DNA from: Cytobacillus depressus
GTDB lineage: Bacteria > Bacillota > Bacilli > Bacillales > Cytobacillaceae
Direction of reading: 5' to 3'
NCBI RefSeq assembly: GCF_008923245.1
Contig: NZ_WBOS01000002.1
Coordinates: forward strand, 434,001 to 498,000
Length of the DNA stretch: 64,000 bases
The notes beneath the pieces are model-generated. The model searched no databases. It was not told the DNA's origin and saw only the letters and a program-made list of their open reading frames with translations. Below are positions 30,091 to 38,759 of this stretch, in pieces. Made by a program: the position numbers and the translations under genes. How positions within the stretch are numbered: position 1 is the stretch's first letter; each line of letters begins with the position of its first letter.

Positions 30091-31761
30091 GTGTCAATTA
30101 AAGCAATAGATGGGAATCGTTTTGCAGAAATGGTTATTGCCGGAGCAAATTATTTATCCGCTAACGCCAATTATGTAGATTCATTAAACGTTTTCCCTGT
30201 TCCTGATGGTGATACAGGGACAAATATGAATTTGTCTATGACGTCAGGCGCGAAGGAAGTAAAGAGCAATATTCAAAGTCATATTGGAAAAGTCGGCGTA
30301 TCGCTTTCTAAAGGCTTGCTAATGGGAGCACGCGGAAATTCTGGTGTTATTTTATCTCAGCTATTCCGCGGGTTCTCCAAAGCAATCGAACAAAGAGCCG
30401 AAATAAATAGCATGGAATTTGCTGTAGCCCTTCAAAGTGGTGTAGAAACAGCTTATAAAGCAGTTATGAAGCCTGTCGAAGGGACGATTTTAACAGTAGC
30501 GAAGGATTCTGCCAAGAAAGCAGTTCAAGTTGCAGCAAATGAGTCTAATCTTATTGCACTAATGGAAGCTGTAGTAAAAGAAGCAAAGGCGTCATTAAAT
30601 CGTACTCCTGACTTGCTGCCTGTCTTAAAAGAAGTTGGGGTGGTCGATAGTGGCGGTCAAGGTCTTGTATTTGTATATGAAGGATTTTTAGCTGAACTTA
30701 AAGGGGAAAAGCTCCCTGATTCTCCTGTTGCTCTTGCGAAAATGGAAGACTTAATTAGTGCAGAGCATCACAAAAATATACATAGCTTTATGAATACGGA
30801 AGATATCGAATTTGGATATTGCACGGAATTTATGGTGAAATTCGAAGCGGACAAGCTTGCAAAAAAACCATTTTCTGAAGAGGCTTTTAGAATGGACTTA
30901 AGCAAATTTGGCGACTCATTATTAGTAATTGCCGATGATGAACTTGTGAAAGTCCATATACATTCCGAACAGCCAGGCGAATGCTTAACATATGGCCAGC
31001 GCTATGGCAGCCTTATTAATATGAAAATTGAAAATATGCGCCAGCAGCATACTAATTTAATTGAAGGAACTGCTGAACCTGCAAAATCAGCGGCAAAAGA
31101 GTTAAAAGAATATGGAATTGTAACAGTCTCCATGGGGGAAGGAATTGTTGACCTTTTCCGCAGCATTGGCGCAAATGCTGTTATTGAGGGCGGTCAAACA
31201 ATGAATCCGAGCACGGAAGATATTGTGAAGGCGATCGAAGAGGTAAATGCCAAAAAAGTATTTATCCTCCCAAATAACAAAAATATTATTATGGCAGCGG
31301 AGCAAGCAGCAGAAGTAACTGATTTTGAAGTTGTCGTGATTCCTTCAAAAACAGTTCCTCAAGGAATGTCTGCCTTACTTGCTTTTAACCCAAGTGCTGG
31401 CATTGATCAAAATAAAGAAGGCATGACAGAAGCTCTTCAGCATGTAAAAACAGGTCAAATCACATTTGCTGTTCGTGATACGAGCATTGATGGCCTTGAA
31501 ATCGAAAAAGACGATTTCATGGGCATTGCTGAGAGTAAAATCATCGTAAAAAATAAAGATAAAGTCCAGGCAGCTAAAGATCTTCTTGCAAACATGCTTG
31601 ATGCTGATTCAGAAATTTTAACGATACTAAAAGGTGAAGATGCTTCTGAAGAAGATGTTGAAGCAATCGTTAGTTTTGTAGAAGCTGAATTTGAAGATGT
31701 TGAGATTGAATTGCATGATGGGAAACAACCATTATATGCATTCATTTTCGCTATCGAATAA
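30091..31761 (+). CDS. fakA: Fatty acid kinase subunit FakA (DAK2 domain, YloV)
   Basis: FakA is the ATP-binding kinase subunit that phosphorylates fatty acids held by FakB proteins (DegV family); none of those is in this window. The N-terminal DAK2 domain (about 1-200) has FPVPDGDTGTNMNLSM and MGARGNSGVILSQLFRG, where aspartates bind magnesium-ATP. The middle and C-terminal domains (about 230-556) are as in the B. subtilis protein. The start is GTG 30091 after GAGGAGGAAG. A terminator follows. In B. subtilis serine dehydratase genes come next; here recG follows at once. Confidence 0.92.
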   Translation: MSIKAIDGNRFAEMVIAGANYLSANANYVDSLNVFPVPDGDTGTNMNLSMTSGAKEVKSNIQSHIGKVGVSLSKGLLMGARGNSGVILSQLFRGFSKAIEQRAEINSMEFAVALQSGVETAYKAVMKPVEGTILTVAKDSAKKAVQVAANESNLIALMEAVVKEAKASLNRTPDLLPVLKEVGVVDSGGQGLVFVYEGFLAELKGEKLPDSPVALAKMEDLISAEHHKNIHSFMNTEDIEFGYCTEFMVKFEADKLAKKPFSEEAFRMDLSKFGDSLLVIADDELVKVHIHSEQPGECLTYGQRYGSLINMKIENMRQQHTNLIEGTAEPAKSAAKELKEYGIVTVSMGEGIVDLFRSIGANAVIEGGQTMNPSTEDIVKAIEEVNAKKVFILPNNKNIIMAAEQAAEVTDFEVVVIPSKTVPQGMSALLAFNPSAGIDQNKEGMTEALQHVKTGQITFAVRDTSIDGLEIEKDDFMGIAESKIIVKNKDKVQAAKDLLANMLDADSEILTILKGEDASEEDVEAIVSFVEAEFEDVEIELHDGKQPLYAFIFAIE

Positions 31762-31812
31762 AATGTAATCGCAACCTCTTATATTGTGTGAACTTAATAC
31801 ATCGAAACAATG

Positions 31813-31850
31813 AAAAGGAGGGGGCCATGAGGGGGCCCCTTCTTTTTTGG
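31813..31850 (+). terminator. Terminator after fakA
   Basis: A GC-rich hairpin with arms AAGGaGGGGGCC and GGGGCCCCTT (a bulge in the first arm) is followed by CTTTTTT. Confidence 0.75.
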
Positions 31851-31869
31851 CTCGCTGGAGGTGAACTCT

Positions 31870-33939
31870 TTGTCAAATCAAAAAAATATATTAAATCAAC
31901 TAAAATCCCTTCCAGTTACGGCTATTAAAGGGATAGGAGAAGAAACGGCTGAAGCTTTGACAGAAATGAATATTAGAAGTGTCACGGATTTATTAGGATA
32001 TTTCCCGTATCGCTATGAGGACTATCGCTTGAAAGATTTAGCAGAGGTTAAGCATGAAGAGCGGGTCACAGTGGAGGGGAAGGTACATAGTGAACCTTCT
32101 CTTATGTATTATGGAAGAAAGCGTTCAAGATTGACTTTAAGAATTCTTGTTGGGAGATATCTCATTCAAGTAGTTTTGTTTAATCAGCCTTATTTAAAAA
32201 ATAAAATCGCTATAAACGATACAGTTACGGTAACGGGAAAATGGGATCAGCATCGTCAAACGATTACAGCAAGTGAAGTAAAGATAGGTTCTTATACAAA
32301 AAGCAAGGATTTTGAGCCTGTATATGGCATTAAGGGGAAAATCACTGTCAAAGGCTTAAGACGATTTATTAATCTCGCTTTTTCTCAATTTGGAGCCGAA
32401 ATCCAAGAAACTTTACCAGATGTATCTTTAACAAAATATAAGCTTATGAATAGAAGAACTGCGTTGCATATTATGCATTTTCCAACCGATCAAAATGAAC
32501 TTAAGCAAGCGAGACGAAGGTTTGTGTATGAGGAATTCTTCTATTTTCAATTAAAAATGCAAGCTTTGAGAAAGATTGAGAGAGAACAGTCGAAAGGCAT
32601 CGGTCAGCTATATAACCTTGAAAAGCTAAAAACATTTATTCAGTCCTTACCTTTTTCATTGACGAATGCCCAAAAGAGAGTCGTAAATGAAATACTTTCT
32701 GATATGAAGTCACCATATCGAATGAATCGGCTTTTGCAAGGTGATGTCGGCTCAGGGAAAACAGCTGTTGCTTCGATTGCTTTGTATGCAAGTAGAACTG
32801 CAGGTTTTCAAGGTGCTTTAATGGTGCCGACGGAAATTTTGGCGGAACAGCATGCAGAATCCTTAAAACTAATGCTGGATCCTTTTCAAATAAAGTGTGA
32901 GCTTTTAACGAGCTCGGTAAAAGGAAAAAGACGGAAGGAAATATTGCAGCTCTTAAAAAATGGGGAAATTGACGTCATCATTGGGACACATGCTTTAATT
33001 CAGGATGAAGTGGAATTTCAAAAACTTGGGCTTGTCATTACAGATGAACAGCATCGCTTCGGAGTTGAACAGCGCAGAGTTTTAAGAGAGAAAGGTGAAA
33101 GCCCAGACGTTTTATTCATGACTGCTACTCCTATTCCTCGAACATTAGCCATTACCGTTTTTGGCGAAATGGATGTTTCTGTTATTGATGAAATGCCTGC
33201 GGGAAGAAAAGCAATTGAAACGTATTGGGCAAAGCCTGATATGCTTGATCGTGTTCTCGGGTTTGTAGAAAAAGAACTGCATGCGGGCCATCAGGCTTAT
33301 GTGATCTGTCCTCTTATCGAGGAATCAGATAAGCTTGATGTTCAGAATGCGATCGATGTTCATGCCCAATTAACTCACTATTTTAATGGCCGCTATCAAG
33401 TCGGCTTAATGCATGGGAGATTACATTCGGACGAAAAAGATACAGTCATGAAGGAGTTTAGCAATAATAAGCTCCAAGTGCTCGTTTCAACGACAGTCGT
33501 TGAGGTTGGAGTGAATGTTCCAAATGCAACGATGATGGTCATATATGATGCAGAGCGCTTTGGTTTAGCTCAGCTTCACCAGCTCCGAGGGCGAGTGGGG
33601 CGTGGCAGTGATCAATCCTACTGTATTCTTCTTGCCGACCCGAAATCTGAGGTAGGAAAAGAACGGATGAAAATTATGACTGAAACGAATGACGGATTTG
33701 TCTTAAGTGAGAAGGATCTTGAGCTTAGAGGACCAGGCGACTTCTTTGGCAAAAAACAAAGTGGACTTCCGGAATTCAAAGTCGCAGATATGGTACATGA
33801 TTATCGTGCATTAGAGACTGCTAGAAACGATACAGCACAATTGATTCAAATGGAGCAATTTTGGGAAGCGCCAGAGTTTCTCATGTTAAGAGAGTATTTA
33901 AGGGATTCCGGGGTATTAGAAGGCGAAAAACTTGATTAA
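31870..33939 (+). CDS. recG: ATP-dependent DNA helicase RecG
   Basis: RecG regresses stalled replication forks and processes Holliday junctions. The wedge domain with its OB fold occupies about residues 1-200. The helicase core has Walker A GDVGSGKTA near 291, DEQH near 391, TATPIPRTLA, and the motif VI region QLRGRVGRG. The C-terminal ELRGPGDFFGKKQSG stretch is diagnostic. The start is taken as TTG 31870 (689 residues) because GGAGG lies just upstream; GTG 31861 falls inside this site. A terminator and then the fapR promoter follow. Confidence 0.95.
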   Translation: MSNQKNILNQLKSLPVTAIKGIGEETAEALTEMNIRSVTDLLGYFPYRYEDYRLKDLAEVKHEERVTVEGKVHSEPSLMYYGRKRSRLTLRILVGRYLIQVVLFNQPYLKNKIAINDTVTVTGKWDQHRQTITASEVKIGSYTKSKDFEPVYGIKGKITVKGLRRFINLAFSQFGAEIQETLPDVSLTKYKLMNRRTALHIMHFPTDQNELKQARRRFVYEEFFYFQLKMQALRKIEREQSKGIGQLYNLEKLKTFIQSLPFSLTNAQKRVVNEILSDMKSPYRMNRLLQGDVGSGKTAVASIALYASRTAGFQGALMVPTEILAEQHAESLKLMLDPFQIKCELLTSSVKGKRRKEILQLLKNGEIDVIIGTHALIQDEVEFQKLGLVITDEQHRFGVEQRRVLREKGESPDVLFMTATPIPRTLAITVFGEMDVSVIDEMPAGRKAIETYWAKPDMLDRVLGFVEKELHAGHQAYVICPLIEESDKLDVQNAIDVHAQLTHYFNGRYQVGLMHGRLHSDEKDTVMKEFSNNKLQVLVSTTVVEVGVNVPNATMMVIYDAERFGLAQLHQLRGRVGRGSDQSYCILLADPKSEVGKERMKIMTETNDGFVLSEKDLELRGPGDFFGKKQSGLPEFKVADMVHDYRALETARNDTAQLIQMEQFWEAPEFLMLREYLRDSGVLEGEKLD

Positions 33940-33941
33940 GG

Positions 33942-33974
33942 GCTTTGGTACAGTTACTGTGCCAAAGCTTTTTC
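33942..33974 (+). terminator. Terminator after recG
   Basis: A 12-base stem GCTTTGGTACAG / CTGTGCCAAAGC with one T-G pair and a three-base loop is followed by a T-run. Confidence 0.9.
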
Positions 33975-34007
33975 CTTTGTTCAGAGCAGTCGCCTCCACT
34001 TTTATGC

Positions 34008-34036
34008 TTGCAATCTCGAGTTCCTAATCATATACT
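34008..34036 (+). promoter_or_regulatory. Sigma-A promoter of fapR
   Basis: TTGCAA (34008-34013) and TATACT (34031-34036) are 17 bases apart, directly upstream of the FapR operator. Confidence 0.78.
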
Positions 34037-34040
34037 ACTA

Positions 34041-34057
34041 TTAGTACCTAGTCTTAA
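34041..34057 (+). promoter_or_regulatory. FapR operator
   Basis: TTAGTACCTAGTCTTAA is the 17-base FapR site expected before fapR. It covers the predicted transcription start, so bound FapR would block initiation. Malonyl-CoA releases FapR in the known mechanism. The operon is therefore autoregulated. Confidence 0.88.
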
Positions 34058-34074
34058 TATCTGGGGCGGTGTAG

Positions 34075-34647
34075 ATGATGCGAAGAAGTAAAAAAGAGCG
34101 GCAGGCGTTATTAACGCAAACGATAAAGGACAACCCTTTTGTTACGGATGAGGAGCTAGCAGAGAAATTCTCTGTAAGTGTCCAAACCATTCGTTTGGAT
34201 AGGCTAGAATTATCGATCCCTGAATTACGTGAACGGATCAAGCATGTAGCTGAAAAAAGATTTGATGACGAAGTGCGCTCCTTGCCAATTGATGAAATTA
34301 TCGGTGAAATTATTGATATAGAACTAGACAAAACAGCCATTTCTATTTTAGATATTAAAGAAGAGCATGTTTTCAAGCGGAATAAAATTGCTCGGGGCCA
34401 TCATTTATTTGCACAAGCGAATTCGCTTGCGGTAGCATTAATAAATGATGAGCTTGCCTTGACAGCTAAAGCGAATATTCAATTCACTCGTTCTGTGAAA
34501 CATAAGGAAAGAGTGATTGCAAAAGCAAAGGTTGTGAGCATTGACTCTGAAAGTGGCAGAACATTAGTACTCGTTTCAAGCTATGTGAACAATGAATTAG
34601 TTTTTAAAGGGGAATTTGATATGTATCGTTCCCACAAAATACAATAA
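34075..34647 (+). CDS. fapR: Fatty acid and phospholipid biosynthesis repressor FapR
   Basis: FapR represses fatty acid and phospholipid synthesis genes and is released by malonyl-CoA. The N-terminal helix-turn-helix (about 18-45) has [20 protein letters not shown], and the C-terminal hotdog domain (about 75-190) has [22 protein letters not shown], which forms the malonyl-CoA tunnel. Two adjacent ATG codons (34075, 34078) are possible; the second aligns with B. subtilis. The operator and promoter upstream show autorepression. plsX, fabD and fabG follow in the same operon. Confidence 0.96.
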   Translation: MMRRSKKERQALLTQTIKDNPFVTDEELAEKFSVSVQTIRLDRLELSIPELRERIKHVAEKRFDDEVRSLPIDEIIGEIIDIELDKTAISILDIKEEHVFKRNKIARGHHLFAQANSLAVALINDELALTAKANIQFTRSVKHKERVIAKAKVVSIDSESGRTLVLVSSYVNNELVFKGEFDMYRSHKIQ

Positions 34648-34662
34648 AGGATGAATACCAGC

Positions 34663-35661
34663 ATGAAAATAGCGATAGATGCAATGGGGGGCGATCATGC
34701 TCCTAAAGAAATCGTACTTGGAGCTATGAAAGCTGCTGCTGAATTTAATGACATACAAATTACCCTTGTCGGTAATGAAACAAAAATTAAAGAATATTTA
34801 ACGAATCAGGAACGGATTGAAATTTTACATACGGATGAAGTGATCTTGCCGACTGATGAACCAGCTCGAGCAATACGGAGAAAGAAGAATGCTTCTATGG
34901 TACTCGCAGCTCAGCTTGTTTCTGATGGAAAAGCAGATGCGTGTATTTCGGCTGGTAATACAGGGGCATTAATGGCGGCCGGACTTTTTGTCGTAGGACG
35001 GATAGAGGGCATTGAAAGACCAGCCTTGTCCCCGACGCTGCCAACACTTGACGGAGAAGGATTCATTCTACTAGATGTGGGTGCCAATGTTGATGCAAAG
35101 CCTGAGCATCTATTACAATATGCCATTATGGGTTCTATTTATGCCGAAAAGGTTCGCGGCATTCCCAATCCTAGAGTAGGCCTACTTAACATAGGAACTG
35201 AAGAGAAAAAGGGCAATGAGCTTACGAAACATGCATTTGCGTTACTCCAAAACGCCAATGTAAATTTCGTGGGAAACGTTGAGGCACGTGATTTGCTCGA
35301 TGGCGTAGCAGATGTTGTCGTAACAGATGGTTTCACAGGCAATATGGTTTTGAAATCGATCGAAGGCACAGCTCTGTCTGTTTTTAAAATGTTAAAATCA
35401 GCATTAACGAGCAGCTTCAAAAGCAAAATGGCTGCCGCTGTTTTAAAGCCAGATCTTGTCCAATTAAAAGCTAAAATGGATTATTCGGAATATGGCGGCG
35501 CTGGTCTTTTCGGATTAAAAGCACCAGTCATTAAAGCACACGGCTCATCAGATGCCAATGCTATTTATAATGCTGTTAGACAAACACGGAATATGGTTAT
35601 GCATAATGTTTCGCAAACGATAAAGGAAGTCGTTGAAAAGGAAACTACGCAAGTAAAATGA
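34663..35661 (+). CDS. plsX: Phosphate acyltransferase PlsX
   Basis: PlsX converts acyl-ACP to acyl-phosphate, the donor for PlsY in phosphatidic acid synthesis. Diagnostic segments are [12 protein letters not shown] at the start, [14 protein letters not shown] near residue 95, [15 protein letters not shown] near 145, and [17 protein letters not shown] near 220. The start is ATG 34663, since AAAGGA lies 11 bases upstream; an ATG at 34651 overlaps that site. The gene runs in the FapR operon between fapR and fabD. Confidence 0.96.
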   Translation: MKIAIDAMGGDHAPKEIVLGAMKAAAEFNDIQITLVGNETKIKEYLTNQERIEILHTDEVILPTDEPARAIRRKKNASMVLAAQLVSDGKADACISAGNTGALMAAGLFVVGRIEGIERPALSPTLPTLDGEGFILLDVGANVDAKPEHLLQYAIMGSIYAEKVRGIPNPRVGLLNIGTEEKKGNELTKHAFALLQNANVNFVGNVEARDLLDGVADVVVTDGFTGNMVLKSIEGTALSVFKMLKSALTSSFKSKMAAAVLKPDLVQLKAKMDYSEYGGAGLFGLKAPVIKAHGSSDANAIYNAVRQTRNMVMHNVSQTIKEVVEKETTQVK

Positions 35662-35682
35662 AGTGAAAAAAGGAGAATTGCT

Positions 35683-36630
35683 ATGGGCAAAATTGCATTT
35701 ATTTTTCCAGGTCAAGGATCGCAAACCGTTGGAATGGGACTGACTCTTGCCGAAACGGATTCAAAAGTAAAATCTTATTTTAGCAAAGCGGATGAAAAAT
35801 TAAATTATCCTCTTTCAAAGCTTATCTTTGAAGGACCGCAAGAAGAACTGACGTTAACAACGAATGCACAGCCAGCGTTGCTGACAACAAGTATCGCAGT
35901 GTTAGAGTTTTTCAAGCAATCGGGTATTCAGCCTGATTACGTTGCAGGACATAGCCTTGGAGAATATACAGCTCTTGTCGCTTCTGGAGCGATCTCATTT
36001 GAAGACGGTGTTTATGCTGTTCGAAAAAGAGGCGAATATATGGAAGAGGCTGTTCCAAATGGGGAAGGCACAATGGCTGCCGTTTTAGGATTAGACCGAG
36101 ATATCCTAAGAGCTGTTACAGATGAGGTGACAAACGAGGGGAATTCAGTCCAGCTTGCCAATTTGAACTGTCCGGGTCAAATCGTTATTTCTGGTACGCG
36201 CAAAGGCGTGGAAATTGCGTCGGCAAAAGCGAAAGAAGCTGGTGCTAAGCGTGTCATGCCACTTGTTGTAAGCGGTCCTTTTCATTCAGAATTAATGAAG
36301 CCAGCGGCAGAAAATTTTAAAGGAATCCTTGATGAAATTGAAGTGAAAAATGCACAAATCCCAGTCATTGCCAATGTAACAGCTGACGAAATTACATTAG
36401 CAGAAAATATTAAGGAAAAATTAATCGAACAGCTTTACTCCCCTGTGCTATGGGAAGATTCTGTGCAAAAAATGATTGATTTAGGTGTTGATACTTTTAT
36501 TGAAATTGGCCCAGGAAAGGTTTTATCTGGACTTGTAAAGAAAATCAATAAAAACGTGCGTATTTTTGCTGTTTCAGACCAAGAGACTAGCACAGCAGTG
36601 ATCGAGTCCTTAAAGGAGGAAGTACAATGA
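35683..36630 (+). CDS. fabD: Malonyl-CoA:ACP transacylase
   Basis: FabD moves malonyl groups from CoA to acyl carrier protein. The active-site [14 protein letters not shown] carries the serine near residue 90, FPGQGSQ is at the N-terminus, and [12 protein letters not shown] with the catalytic histidine is near 200. AAAGGAG precedes ATG 35683. Its stop overlaps fabG by four bases. Length of 315 residues is standard. Confidence 0.96.
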   Translation: MGKIAFIFPGQGSQTVGMGLTLAETDSKVKSYFSKADEKLNYPLSKLIFEGPQEELTLTTNAQPALLTTSIAVLEFFKQSGIQPDYVAGHSLGEYTALVASGAISFEDGVYAVRKRGEYMEEAVPNGEGTMAAVLGLDRDILRAVTDEVTNEGNSVQLANLNCPGQIVISGTRKGVEIASAKAKEAGAKRVMPLVVSGPFHSELMKPAAENFKGILDEIEVKNAQIPVIANVTADEITLAENIKEKLIEQLYSPVLWEDSVQKMIDLGVDTFIEIGPGKVLSGLVKKINKNVRIFAVSDQETSTAVIESLKEEVQ

Positions 36631-37370
36631 AGCTAGAAGGAAAAATAGCCCTCGTAACAGGGGCGTCACGAGGCATTGGCCGAGAAATTGCGCTAGAATT
36701 AGCGAGACAAGGGGCCGATATTGCTGTTAACTATTCGGGAAGTGAAGAAAGAGCGAATCAAGTCGTTGCCGAAATAAAAGAAATGGGACGAAACGCCATT
36801 GCGATCAAATGTGATGTATCTAACAGTGAGTCAGTTGCTAATATGGTGAAAGAAACAGTTGACTCATTTGGTAAACTTGATATTCTTGTTAATAATGCTG
36901 GAATTACGAGAGATAATCTATTAATGAGAATGAAGGAAGACGAATGGGATGATGTAATGAATATAAATCTTAAAGGTGTCTTCCTTTGTACGAAAGCTGT
37001 AACAAGACAAATGATGAAGCAAAGAAACGGGCGGATTATTAATATTTCATCCATTGTCGGTGTGAGTGGAAATCCTGGACAAGCAAACTACGTGGCAGCA
37101 AAAGCAGGAGTTATTGGATTAACAAAAACATCGGCGAAGGAATTGTCTACTCGCGGAATTACAGTTAATGCTGTAGCGCCAGGTTTTATTACGACAGACA
37201 TGACTGAAAAGCTTCCTGAAGATGTGAAAGAGCAGATGTTAAAACAAATTCCATTAGCGCGCTTCGGTGAGCCAGCGGATATCGCAAATGTTGTTGTCTT
37301 TCTAGCATCAGAAGATAGCCGTTACATGACGGGCCAGACCCTTCATGTAGATGGCGGAATGGTCATGTAA
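36627..37370 (+). CDS. fabG: 3-oxoacyl-ACP reductase
   Basis: FabG is the NADPH-dependent reductase of the fatty acid cycle. It is a short-chain dehydrogenase with TGASRGIG near residue 11, NNAGIT, the catalytic serine in NISSIVG, and YVAAKAG near residue 151. The C-terminus ends with [10 protein letters not shown]. It overlaps fabD and is separated from acpP by 106 bases, which hold a likely separate acpP promoter with TATAAT at 37448-37453. Confidence 0.96.
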   Translation: MKLEGKIALVTGASRGIGREIALELARQGADIAVNYSGSEERANQVVAEIKEMGRNAIAIKCDVSNSESVANMVKETVDSFGKLDILVNNAGITRDNLLMRMKEDEWDDVMNINLKGVFLCTKAVTRQMMKQRNGRIINISSIVGVSGNPGQANYVAAKAGVIGLTKTSAKELSTRGITVNAVAPGFITTDMTEKLPEDVKEQMLKQIPLARFGEPADIANVVVFLASEDSRYMTGQTLHVDGGMVM

Positions 37371-37476
37371 AGCATTAATTATTTGGTTGAAATACAATTG
37401 AAATAAAAATTGTTCATCAGAACATTTATTATTTCTTTAAAATAATTTATAATATCTTGAGGGGAGGTGAACAAGC

Positions 37477-37710
37477 ATGGCAGAAGTATTAGAAAGAGTA
37501 ACAAAGATTATCGTTGACCGCCTTGGTGTGGAAGAATCTGAAGTAAAGCTAGAAGCTTCTTTCAAAGATGATCTTGGTGCTGATTCCCTTGATGTAGTAG
37601 AACTAGTAATGGAATTAGAAGATGAGTTTGATTTGGAAATCTCTGATGATGACGCTGAAAAGATTGCAACCGTTGGTGACGCTGTTAACTACATAAGTGC
37701 AAAGCAATAA
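37477..37710 (+). CDS. acpP: Acyl carrier protein
   Basis: ACP carries the growing acyl chain on 4'-phosphopantetheine. The modified serine is in [10 protein letters not shown], residue 37, and the chain is short (77 residues) and acidic, as expected. GAGGGGAGGTG precedes ATG 37477. A TATAAT lies 24 bases upstream with only a weak -35, so high expression from a local promoter is plausible. A complex hairpin region follows before rnc. Confidence 0.97.
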   Translation: MAEVLERVTKIIVDRLGVEESEVKLEASFKDDLGADSLDVVELVMELEDEFDLEISDDDAEKIATVGDAVNYISAKQ

Positions 37711-37785
37711 TTCATCAGATGAACTTTTAAACAATCCTTTTTTCAGTGGGCCCCCAGTGGGCCTTTCTGAAAATGATATTTTCTG

Positions 37786-37840
37786 TATTTTTTGTCCGTT
37801 GTTACTTGATAGCCTATTAGGTAGTTACGGACAGAAAATA
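37786..37840. repeat. Long hairpin between acpP and rnc
   Basis: Bases 37786-37805 (TATTTTTTGTCCGTTG then TTAC) and 37821-37840 (GTAGTTACGG then ACAGAAAATA) pair at 16 of 20 positions around a 15-base loop. It is not followed by T residues, so it is not an ordinary terminator. It lies upstream of a separate terminator at 37853. Confidence 0.65.
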
Positions 37841-37852
37841 CGGTACTACTCT

Positions 37853-37885
37853 AAAGCTCCGTTTCATAACGGGGCTTTATTAGCT
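37853..37885 (+). terminator. Terminator between acpP and rnc
   Basis: Arms AAAGCTCCGTT (37853-37863) and AACGGGGCTTT (37868-37878) pair almost completely around TCAT, followed by an AT-rich stretch containing TTTTT a few bases on. Confidence 0.7.
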
Positions 37886-37970
37886 TTTTGCATCTTGTGA
37901 TTTTTTTCAGTAAACTAGGTATTTAGTATATAAAAAATTCGTTATATAACTTATAAAAGGTGAGTCAATT

Positions 37971-38714
37971 ATGCACAGTGTAGGAAAAGACAGAGATAAA
38001 AAAGGATTTCGCACAATAGATAAACGCTTTAAAGAATTTCAGAAAAAGATTGGCGTAGAATTTCAAAATGAAAAATTGCTTAAACAAGCATTTACTCATT
38101 CTTCTTATGTGAATGAACATCGTAGAAAACCGAATGAAGATAATGAAAGACTTGAATTTTTAGGAGATGCCGTCCTTGAGCTGACTGTTTCTCAATTTTT
38201 ATTTCTTAAATATCCATTAATGAGTGAAGGAGAATTAACTAAATTACGGGCTGCGATTGTTTGTGAGCCTTCTTTAGTTTCTTTTGCTCACGAATTATCC
38301 TTTGGTGATCTTGTTCTTTTAGGTAAAGGTGAAGAAATGACTGGAGGCAGGGAAAGACCGGCATTGCTTGCGGATGTTTTTGAATCATTTATTGGCGCGC
38401 TTTATTTAGATAAAGGACTTGACACAGTTATTTCCTTTTTAGAAAAAATTGTATTTCCTAAGATCGATGCAGGGAAATTTGCCCATGTTATGGATTACAA
38501 AAGTCAGCTTCAAGAATTGATTCAACGTGATGGAATTGGCTTAATTGAATATAAAATATTACTAGAAAAAGGACCGGCTCATAATCGGGAATTTGTCTCA
38601 AGAGTATCTATGAACGGTAAAGAATTAGGGACAGGTACAGGCCGCTCAAAAAAGGAAGCAGAACAGCATGCCGCGCAAATGGCACTTGAATTTTTAAAAG
38701 GCAAAATGAACTAG
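37971..38714 (+). CDS. rnc: Ribonuclease III
   Basis: RNase III cuts double-stranded RNA, including rRNA precursors. The catalytic signature [14 protein letters not shown] lies near residue 58 and [16 protein letters not shown] near 125, with the acidic residues that bind magnesium. The C-terminal double-stranded RNA-binding domain (about 170-245) contains GPAHNREF and [16 protein letters not shown]. In B. subtilis it also processes small cytoplasmic RNA for the signal recognition particle. It starts at ATG 37971 and precedes smc and ftsY as usual. Confidence 0.96.
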   Translation: MHSVGKDRDKKGFRTIDKRFKEFQKKIGVEFQNEKLLKQAFTHSSYVNEHRRKPNEDNERLEFLGDAVLELTVSQFLFLKYPLMSEGELTKLRAAIVCEPSLVSFAHELSFGDLVLLGKGEEMTGGRERPALLADVFESFIGALYLDKGLDTVISFLEKIVFPKIDAGKFAHVMDYKSQLQELIQRDGIGLIEYKILLEKGPAHNREFVSRVSMNGKELGTGTGRSKKEAEQHAAQMALEFLKGKMN

Positions 38715-38759
38715 AATGACAACATAGATTGAAACATATACGATTAGGGGGAGCAGCAG

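Noticed and set aside
37697-37900. A 67-codon open frame overlapping the end of acpP
   Set aside because: It has no ribosome site, runs through the hairpin and terminator region between acpP and rnc, and resembles no family I know.
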